The position numbers and the translations under genes were made by a program. The notes below the pieces were generated by a model. It was given only the letters and a program-made list of their open reading frames with translations, did no database searches and was not told where the DNA came from. DNA of 43,357 bases from Patescibacteria group bacterium. Its GTDB lineage: Bacteria; Patescibacteriota; Patescibacteriia; Patescibacteriales; JAQTRU01. Positions 37,730-43,357 of the stretch are shown piece by piece; the first letter of the stretch is position 1, and every line of letters begins with the position of its first letter. The stretch is taken from assembly GCA_028711655.1 (NCBI GenBank), contig JAQTRU010000005.1:1-43357 (forward strand). Direction: 5' to 3'.

Positions 37730-39143
37730 CCAGCTCTTCCTTCGCCACTTCCCGATCATCCCATTTTATTTTTTCACCATTGGCCGCGCAAATCGCCTGC
37801 TCGCTCCCCTTGCCAGTTATCAAAACAATATCGTTTTCTTCGGCTAAAGATAAGGCTTTGCGAATAGCTTCGCGCCGGTCCAGTATTTTAAAAACTTTTT
37901 TGCTTGATTTGACTCCTCGGGCCACCTCGTCAATAATCGTTTGAGGGTTTTCGTCATAAGGGTCTTCATTGGTAATAATTATATAATCAGCATGCCGCCC
38001 GGCCAAGACGCCCAGTTTGGGCCTGCGGGCTTTATCCCTGCCCCCGCCGGCCGAGCCTAGGACATGAATAATTTTTCCGCGCGGAATTAATTCAACGGTT
38101 TCATAAAGCTTGGCAACCGCTTTCGGCTCAAAAGCGTAATCAACGATCACGGTAAAATTCTGTCCGGCCTCTATTTTTTCAAAACGACCGGGCACGCCTG
38201 CGACATTTTCCAGGCCTTCCTTGATTTTTTTCATATCCAAGCCTTCTGACAATCCGACGCAAACCGCGACCATAGCGTTAGCCGCGTTAAATTCGCCCAA
38301 AAGCCTTAAATTGATTTTTGAACTTGCTCCGCCTGCCCCGCCTTGGCGGTGGCTTTGGTTATGGCTCGGACGGCGGTTATTTACGAAAAAACTCGTCCCC
38401 TCTCTGCCGGCAAACACTTCAGAATACTTTATCTCTTCGGCTTTGGGCAGGCCTAAATCGCCCTTTTTCGTATAAACCATCCTTTCTTCCGCCCAAAAAT
38501 CCAGAAAGTATTTAACCTCTTTGTCGTCGCCGTTGGCGATAATAATTTTTTTCACTCGATTCAAATCCGTTCTTTTGATTCCCGAATCGGACGAGCAAAC
38601 GCATTTTTCGTTATCGGCATATTTTATCTTCCCTCTTTTCAAATGCTTAAACAATTCTCCTTTGGCTTTTTTATAATCGACAAAACTGCCATGCGATTCA
38701 ATATGCTCCGGATAAAGTCCGGTAAAAATCAGGCTGTCATAATTTATGAAGCGGTGCCGGAACTGCCTTATTCCTTCCGAAGTCGTTTCTATAATGGCAT
38801 ACTGGCATTTATGCTTAACCATCTGGCGCAAAATTTTCTGGGTAAAAAAACGGCCAGGCATCGTCATCTTTCTGTCGTTGAGCCACTCTTTTTCCCCGTC
38901 CGAAAACATGGCCGTGGAAGTATAGCCGACTTTATGTCCCGCAGCTTTAAGCATTTTGGAAATTAAATAAGCGCTCGTGGTTTTACCCGTGGTGCCGGTT
39001 ATGCCAATGACGATTAATTTTTCGCTCGGGAAGCGGTAAAACAAAGCGGCTGAAAAGCTAAAAATAAAATGATAAGCCGGCTGGAGAGCTTTGAATATTT
39101 TGCGGGGTATTAGTCTTTTTATTATATGTAAAAGTTTGTCCAT
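37707..39143 (-). CDS. MurE-like UDP-MurNAc-peptide ligase
   Basis: A Mur ligase that adds an amino acid to UDP-MurNAc peptides. The 478-aa protein has the P-loop GITGTTGKTTSAYLI, IETTSEGIRQFRH, LLGEFNAANAMVAV, VPGRFEKIEAGQNFTVIVDYAFEPKAV, HVLGSAGGGRDKARRPKLGVLAG and ITNEDPYDENPQTIIDEV. The last segment lies where MurE enzymes have DNPR for diaminopimelate, which is not matched, so the third amino acid is uncertain. A hydrophobic N-terminal stretch (YHFIFSFSAALFYRF) is unusual for MurE but is seen in Patescibacteria-type versions to my recollection. A GC palindrome at 38332-38351 inserts SHRQGGAGGASS in a loop. Next to FemX, it suggests a peptide cross-bridge unit. Confidence 0.85.
   Translation of the reverse strand: MDKLLHIIKRLIPRKIFKALQPAYHFIFSFSAALFYRFPSEKLIVIGITGTTGKTTSAYLISKMLKAAGHKVGYTSTAMFSDGEKEWLNDRKMTMPGRFFTQKILRQMVKHKCQYAIIETTSEGIRQFRHRFINYDSLIFTGLYPEHIESHGSFVDYKKAKGELFKHLKRGKIKYADNEKCVCSSDSGIKRTDLNRVKKIIIANGDDKEVKYFLDFWAEERMVYTKKGDLGLPKAEEIKYSEVFAGREGTSFFVNNRRPSHNQSHRQGGAGGASSKINLRLLGEFNAANAMVAVCVGLSEGLDMKKIKEGLENVAGVPGRFEKIEAGQNFTVIVDYAFEPKAVAKLYETVELIPRGKIIHVLGSAGGGRDKARRPKLGVLAGRHADYIIITNEDPYDENPQTIIDEVARGVKSSKKVFKILDRREAIRKALSLAEENDIVLITGKGSEQAICAANGEKIKWDDREVAKEELERITHNA
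38332..38351. repeat. GC-rich palindromic unit inside the MurE-like gene
   Basis: 19 of 20 bases match the units in leuS and lepA (one T to C). It codes for HRQGGAG in the loop between FFVNNRRPSHNQ and SSKINLRLLGEFN. Confidence 0.8.
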
Positions 39144-39240
39144 AAAGGCTCAGTAAAAATAAAAAATATTTGTAAAAATTACTCATCCCGCCTGCTGGCG
39201 GGATTCATAATTTTTGATTTTTTATATTTAATTTTTTATT
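39144..39240. repeat. Palindrome in AT-rich arms between femX and the MurE-like gene
   Basis: TCCCGCC-TGCT-GGCGGGA (39186-39203), a perfect 7-bp hairpin of the same type as the insert in the tRNA remnant. It is nested in imperfectly inverted AT words (AAAAAATATTTG... and ...ATTTTTTATATTT). Confidence 0.8.
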
Positions 39241-40287
39241 TTAGAAAGTCCTTCGCACCTTCCTGACCATTTTATAAACGCTGTACCAGCCGGAATCAAA
39301 AATCAAATCAAAAGTCCCGGGATAATTCATTTCCTGGCCGCCAAAACCCTTTTTAAATCTTGTCACGCCCGGCCATTTTTTCTCATCAATTCCAAAAAAA
39401 TCATAATATTTATAACCCATTTTTTTGGCCAATTTTATAACTTCCCATTGCAAGGCGTAAGGCGCCATTAAATTGCGGCTGGCATTGCTTGAAGCCCCGT
39501 GCATATAAGTGGCGGTATTGCCGAAAAAAGAAAAAATACCGGTGGAAATAGGTTCGCCTTTGTGCCGGGCAAAAAATATTTTTATAAAATCGCGGCCAAA
39601 CTTCAACATCTCCTTATAGTAATCAATCCCATGCAAACGGAAATTATCGCGGTCGCTTGTCTGGCCCATTAATTCCCAAAATTTGTCAAAACTTTCAATT
39701 CCCGACTCCTCCACTTTTATTTTTTTCTTTTCCGCCAGCCGAATATTGTATCTGGTTTTGGGGCGCATATCCTCCAATAATTCATTCTCAGCTTTCATCA
39801 GATCTAAAGTTAAAGTTCTGCTCGGCTGCACATCCAAAGTTTTTTCTATTTCCCAGTTCTCCAGCTTGCATTCAACTTCCGGCTCAAACCTTAAAAACAT
39901 CGCCCCCTCTTTTCTCGCCAATTCTCTTATCTCATAAAACAACAATTCAACAACTTGTTTGGAATTCGCCCGCCCCGCTTCGCTTGGCGAGGCCGGGGGA
40001 ATTTGGTTATTTGAATTTGTTCGGAATTCGGAATTCGGAATTCGGAATTTTTCAATAACCGGTCCGCGTGGACAATAAAAATAACTCTTGCCCATGGGCA
40101 AAAATTTTTTTACAATCGTGGCCGCCGCGGCTAAGTCTTGGTCTTCTCCCACTCCCAAACGAAAAACCTCGCCCGCCACTTTTTTCTGGAACTCTCCCCA
40201 CAAGAAAGACTGCAAAAATTGACTATGTTTCTGACCAGCGGCAAAACCATCAAGTTTATCCTTGTCTTTTATTTCAATAATCTCCAT
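39241..40287 (-). CDS. FemX/FemABX-family peptidyltransferase
   Basis: Predicted to add amino acids from aminoacyl-tRNA to peptidoglycan precursors and build a cross-bridge. The 348-aa protein has the two GNAT-like halves of the family: SQFLQSFLWGEFQKKVAGEVFRLG and SYFYCPRGPVIEKF in the first, MRPKTRYNIRLAEKKKIKVEE, ISTGIFSFFGNTATYMHGASSN, PYALQWEVIKLAKKMGYKYYDFFGI and GVTRFKKGFGG in the second. Between PVIEKF and VVELLFYEIRELARKEGAMF it carries about 30 extra residues (starting RIPNSEFRTNSNNQIP) encoded by repeat DNA: four CGGAATT heptamers (40022-40049) and a GC palindrome (39968-39999). Confidence 0.92.
   Translation of the reverse strand: MEIIEIKDKDKLDGFAAGQKHSQFLQSFLWGEFQKKVAGEVFRLGVGEDQDLAAAATIVKKFLPMGKSYFYCPRGPVIEKFRIPNSEFRTNSNNQIPPASPSEAGRANSKQVVELLFYEIRELARKEGAMFLRFEPEVECKLENWEIEKTLDVQPSRTLTLDLMKAENELLEDMRPKTRYNIRLAEKKKIKVEESGIESFDKFWELMGQTSDRDNFRLHGIDYYKEMLKFGRDFIKIFFARHKGEPISTGIFSFFGNTATYMHGASSNASRNLMAPYALQWEVIKLAKKMGYKYYDFFGIDEKKWPGVTRFKKGFGGQEMNYPGTFDLIFDSGWYSVYKMVRKVRRTF
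39959..40049. repeat. Compound repeat insertion inside the femX gene
   Basis: CGGAATT x4 at 40022-40049, with a lone GGAATTCG at 39961-39968 in front of the GC palindrome CGCCCCGCTTCGC...GGCGAGGCCGGGG (39968-39999). This keeps the frame and encodes a Pro/Ser/Asn-rich loop of about 30 residues absent from typical FemX proteins. Confidence 0.8.
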
Positions 40288-40456
40288 ATCTGTTATTATA
40301 ACACACTACACCTAAAAGCTAACAGCTAAAAGCTATTAGATTATAACACATCGGGCAAAAAGAAAAGGAAGCAGAAAAACCGCTCCCCTTCAAATTGCCC
40401 CCCTTCGGCAAAGGGGGTTAGGAGGGATTTTTCCTCCCCCTAATCCACTCCCCTTC
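40288..40456. repeat. Hairpin-rich spacer between secF and femX
   Basis: Contains CTAAAAG/CTAACAG words (40310-40340) and a compact GC hairpin cluster at 40395-40446: CCCCCTT-CGGCA-AAGGGGG, then GGAGG-7-CCTCC and TTAGG...CCTAA pairs. Similar CCCCCTTTG...CAAAGGGGG repeats are widespread in bacteria. It may also end secDF transcription. No gene is seen. Confidence 0.65.
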
Positions 40457-41353
40457 TTACTTCTTTAATTTCTCCCAGATTACCAAAACCGGAGAGGCGA
40501 CAAAAATTGAAGAATAGGTGCCGATAAAAACGCCGATGGACAAAGCCAAAACAAAATCCCTTATCGTATTCCCGCCCCAAAAAAGAATAGAAAGCAAAAC
40601 CAGCAAAGTCGTCAAAGAAGTATTCAAGGAGCGGGTTAAAGTTTGATTGACGCTGGTGTTAACCGTGCCTTCAAAATCTTCTTCGCTTCTGGGAAGGTTT
40701 TCCCTGATGCGGTCAAAAACCACAATCGTATCATTGACGCTATAGCCCAAAACCGTTAGAATCGCCGCTACGAAAGGCGTGTTTATTTCCACTCCCCAAA
40801 ATTTGCCAAGAATCGCAAAAATTCCCAAGGTGATTAAAACATCATGAAAAAGCGCGATAATAGCCGATAAGCCATACTTCCAGGAAGCAACCGGTTTGGA
40901 AACTTTCCGAAAAGCAAAAGCGATATAAGCGATAATTATAACCAAGACAATAATTATGGCGTTAAAAGATTTGCTTTTGAGTTCTTTGCCAATTGAGGGT
41001 CCGATTGAATCAAAACGCAATTCTTCCACAGCGCTGCCGCCTTCAGCATCATAACCGCTTAATTTAGACATTATGGCCTGATGTTTTTCTTCGGAATTTT
41101 CCCGAAACCGCAAAATAACCGAGTCGCTTTCTGTCGGCTGAATTATTAAGCTGCTTAAACCCGCGTCTTTAAAACTTTCCCTAAGATCAGCCACGGACGG
41201 TTGGCTTTCCAAAAATTTTACTTCCAACAAGCTGCCGCCGGTAAAATCTATGCCAAAGTTCAGTCCCCACATAAATAAAGCGATAATCGACAAGGCGACC
41301 AGAATTCCGGAAAAGGACAGCCAGATTTTTCTTTTTTGAATTATTTTATACAT
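40457..41353 (-). CDS. secF: Protein translocase subunit SecF
   Basis: With SecD it uses the proton-motive force to pull proteins through SecYEG. The 298-aa protein starts MYKIIQKRKIWLSFSGILVA and has six membrane segments: the first WLSFSGILVALSIIALFMW followed by the SecF signature FGIDFTGGSLLEVKF, and the later GYSVNDTIVVFDRIRENLP and NQTLTRSLNTSLTTLLVLLSI. All family marks are present. secD lies upstream, with a 125-base repeat-filled spacer between them. Confidence 0.96.
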   Translation of the reverse strand: MYKIIQKRKIWLSFSGILVALSIIALFMWGLNFGIDFTGGSLLEVKFLESQPSVADLRESFKDAGLSSLIIQPTESDSVILRFRENSEEKHQAIMSKLSGYDAEGGSAVEELRFDSIGPSIGKELKSKSFNAIIIVLVIIIAYIAFAFRKVSKPVASWKYGLSAIIALFHDVLITLGIFAILGKFWGVEINTPFVAAILTVLGYSVNDTIVVFDRIRENLPRSEEDFEGTVNTSVNQTLTRSLNTSLTTLLVLLSILFWGGNTIRDFVLALSIGVFIGTYSSIFVASPVLVIWEKLKK

Positions 41354-41484
41354 AATAATAATTAAAAATGAAAAATGAATAATGAATAATTATTGTATTT
41401 GCTTATTAATTTATTTAGTAATTCTGTCGCAATAGCCTGCCTGCGCAGACGGGCGACATCTTAATTATTCATTTTTAATTATTC
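41354..41484. repeat. Inverted repeat and palindrome in the secD-secF spacer
   Basis: AATTAAAAATGAAAAATGAA on the left and its inverted variant ATTCATTTTTAATTATTCAT on the right (41467-41486) flank a GC palindrome GTCGC...CCTGCCTGCGCAGACGGGC...GCGAC (about 41427-41458). The right arm runs into secD and supplies its last codons (KNE-stop). Confidence 0.8.
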
Positions 41485-43357
41485 ATTTTTAATTTTAACT
41501 CCAATCAGCCAGTTTCTTTTTTCCAACCACTCCCGGCCGACCAAAAGGAGAAAATTTCTTGTTACCACAATTGCGGAAAACATGGAAATGGTCACGCCGA
41601 TAAACAAGGTTGTGCCAAACCCCTGGACCGAACCGGTCCCGAAAGTCATCAAAACCAAACAAATGAAAATTGTCGTGATATTCCCGTCTCTGATTGACGG
41701 CCAGGCCCGCTTAAATCCTTCATCAATCGCCGCGGGCAGGAGCTGGCCGGCCATAAGCTCTTCTTTCATCCTCTCAAAAACCAAAACGTTGGCGTCAACG
41801 GCCATGCCGATAGACAGAATAAATCCGGCAAAACCGGCCAAAGTCAAAGTAACGGAACTATAAGCAAAAGAGAATAATAATATCCCCGCCAATATGATCA
41901 GGGCCGCCAAGCCGGCGTTTAAAAATTTCAACTCGCTGAAAGTGGAAATCAGCAATCCGCTTATTAAAATTATTAAAATCAAAGAGAGCCAAACCGGCAT
42001 AGCTTTGAAGAAAGCCAAAACCGATATGCCGTAAACCGCCAAAGACAGAACGGCCAACAGGCCGGGAAGGCGATAATAAACAACCATAAAAAGCGCCACC
42101 AAAATCAAGCCGATAATACCCGCCTTTAAGCTGTTAAAAATTGATTGCTGGCCCAAGCTGGCGCCGATTGTGCTCTGGCTAACCAAAACGATAGGAACGG
42201 GCAAAGCGCCGGCGTTTAGGCGCTGGGACAATAATTTAGCTTCTTTAATGTTAAAATTGCCGGTAATAACCGCCCGGCCGCCGGTAATTTTTTCATTCAC
42301 CGTCGGGACGCTGATAGGATAACCGTCCAAAAATATAGCCACCGGCTTCCCGACATTGCGAGCGGTTATTTCTTCAAATAAATTCGCTCCCTCGCCGTCA
42401 AATTCTAGGGCCACTTCCGGGGAATTGTCATTGGGGTTGAATTCAACTGAAGCCCGCTTTAAATACTTGCCGGTCAATTCAGTATTCTTCCATTCGCCTT
42501 CCTTTCCCACAATGTCCTCCCTGCTCATTGTTTTTATCAAAATAAGGCTAACTTGATATTCTTCTATTTTTCTTTCTTCCTGTTTATAAATTAAATGGTA
42601 GCCGAATTCGGTTTCCACGATCTCGGAAATCGTTCCGGCTTTTTGGGAAAAAACCGCGTCCTCAAAAGGTTTGACCATCATTCCCGAACCGAACCAGCCC
42701 AAATCGCCGGCGCTGGTTTCGGCGCCCGGTTCGGTGGAATTGTTTTTCACCAAATCAACGAAATTACCGGGCGTGGCCTCGTCTTTTAATTTTTTAATTT
42801 TCTCATAAGCCTCTTCCTTGGGCAGGCCGCTTTCGCATCTCTGGCTGCCCTCGTAGCAAACCAAAAGATGGGAAGCTTTCACCTCTATTTCTTCCTGATT
42901 GTTAAAAGGGTCTTTTTTTATCCTCTTGTTCTCAAGCTTGGCAATCTCGTAACCGTTATTGCCCGCGACCAAATCCCGCGTAGTCTGGCCCGGCTTTAAA
43001 GATTTAACCAAAGAAATGATGTCCGGATTGTCCCTTTCCATAATCCAACCCAAATCGCCGCCCCTGTCTTTGGTCTCTTCGTCTTCGCTGTACTGCCCGG
43101 CCAGAGCGGCAAAGTCGCCGCCCGATATTATCTTGCCCAAAACTTCTTCAGCCTTAGCTTCGGCGGCCTTGTTAAAATCATCAATTTTTTTCCGCTCCTC
43201 ATCCGTTAACTCTCGGCTCGCGCCCTCTTCTTTAAATTCCAAAAGCGGGGTTTCGCCGATCATTTTTATAGCCTCATCCACATCCTTAATGCCGGCCAGC
43301 TCCACAATGATCCGATAATCGCCCATGGTCGTTTTGTTAACCTGGACTATCGGTTCA
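41479..43357 (-). CDS. secD: Protein translocase subunit SecD with two parvulin-like inserts (5' end beyond the window)
   Basis: The frame stays open to the window edge with EPIVQVNKTTMGDYRIIVELAGI, which matches the SecD P1 region, so the ATG at 43326 is internal and the N-terminal helix is missing. Between TPLLEFKE and the KYLKRASVEFNPNDNSPEVALEFDGEGA region lie about 200 extra residues resembling two PpiC/parvulin segments. One contains GDFAALAGQYSEDEETKDRGGDLGWI. The other contains KASHLLVCYEG, GNFVDLVKNNSTEPGAETSAGDLGWFG and VFSQKAGTISEIVETEFGYHLI. SecD signatures follow: SVPTVNEKITGGRAVITGNF, RLNAGALPVPI, SLGQQSI, GMAVDANVLVFERMKEEL. The inserts would sit on the outer face and may help fold emerging proteins. 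Confidence 0.93.
   Translation of the reverse strand, partial: EPIVQVNKTTMGDYRIIVELAGIKDVDEAIKMIGETPLLEFKEEGASRELTDEERKKIDDFNKAAEAKAEEVLGKIISGGDFAALAGQYSEDEETKDRGGDLGWIMERDNPDIISLVKSLKPGQTTRDLVAGNNGYEIAKLENKRIKKDPFNNQEEIEVKASHLLVCYEGSQRCESGLPKEEAYEKIKKLKDEATPGNFVDLVKNNSTEPGAETSAGDLGWFGSGMMVKPFEDAVFSQKAGTISEIVETEFGYHLIYKQEERKIEEYQVSLILIKTMSREDIVGKEGEWKNTELTGKYLKRASVEFNPNDNSPEVALEFDGEGANLFEEITARNVGKPVAIFLDGYPISVPTVNEKITGGRAVITGNFNIKEAKLLSQRLNAGALPVPIVLVSQSTIGASLGQQSIFNSLKAGIIGLILVALFMVVYYRLPGLLAVLSLAVYGISVLAFFKAMPVWLSLILIILISGLLISTFSELKFLNAGLAALIILAGILLFSFAYSSVTLTLAGFAGFILSIGMAVDANVLVFERMKEELMAGQLLPAAIDEGFKRAWPSIRDGNITTIFICLVLMTFGTGSVQGFGTTLFIGVTISMFSAIVVTRNFLLLVGREWLEKRNWLIGVKIKNE

Overview
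The window looks like a chromosomal segment from a member of the Patescibacteria (candidate phyla radiation), most likely a Parcubacteria-type lineage. I infer this from the gene content and families: T4SS-type pilins with cysteine-rich tails, a stand-alone LigD phosphoesterase domain, a GxxExxY protein, a four-helix-bundle protein, a FemX/Mur-ligase pair, very short intergenic repeats and few Shine-Dalgarno sequences. UGA serves as a normal stop codon (for example in the 4-base overlaps at 4811-4814 and 20319-20322), so this is not a code-25 lineage. No rRNA, CRISPR array or transposase is visible.

Layout. 1-4960 (minus): the start of an MFS permease, leuS, a 40-aa acidic protein, exonuclease III, a LigD 3'-phosphoesterase domain and a coupled 49-aa basic protein. 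5259-12229 (plus): a DsbA-like thioredoxin, then pyruvate:ferredoxin oxidoreductase porG-porD-porA. After these come two T4SS-type pilins (the second fused to a putative zinc peptidase), a DUF4258/DUF2283 pair and a four-helix-bundle protein, and only then porB. 12280-12590 (minus): three valine-type tRNA sequences, two of them interrupted by GC-rich palindromes, one carrying a complete tRNA inside its interruption. 12742-25209 (minus): RNase H, recJ, a 32-aa membrane protein, GxxExxY, lepA, dapB, murJ, an ADP-forming acyl-CoA synthetase fused to a GNAT acetyltransferase, AMP-forming acetyl-CoA synthetase and a small membrane protein. 25348-29461 (mostly plus): two tandem paralogous small proteins, an unknown membrane-anchored protein (minus), a Q-rich secreted protein, a TRIC-type channel and a VIT-like transporter. 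29567-43357 (minus): rpoC, rpoB with an apparent one-base frameshift, a MurE-like ligase, FemX, secF, and secD running off the window.

How the genes fit together. PorGDAB would oxidise pyruvate to acetyl-CoA. The ADP-forming synthetase could turn acetyl-CoA into acetate and ATP, and Acs could run acetate activation in the other direction. The GNAT domain beside Acs, together with an intact Acs lysine motif, suggests control by lysine acetylation. MurJ, the MurE-like ligase, FemX and DapB point to peptidoglycan synthesis. SecDF and the DsbA-like protein handle export and folding, and this SecD carries two parvulin-like segments.

The most unusual feature is at DNA level. Two families of small repeats occupy nearly every intergenic gap and also sit inside genes: heptanucleotide arrays (CGTTATG, CGGAATT, ATAATGA and others) and short GC-rich palindromes. 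An identical 25-base palindromic unit lies inside leuS and lepA in different reading frames, and a close copy lies in the MurE-like gene. Related palindromes lie in femX and in two tRNA sequences. This resembles the Rickettsia palindromic elements and the cyanobacterial heptamer repeats, but here it appears in a candidate phyla bacterium and reaches into tRNA anticodon arms.
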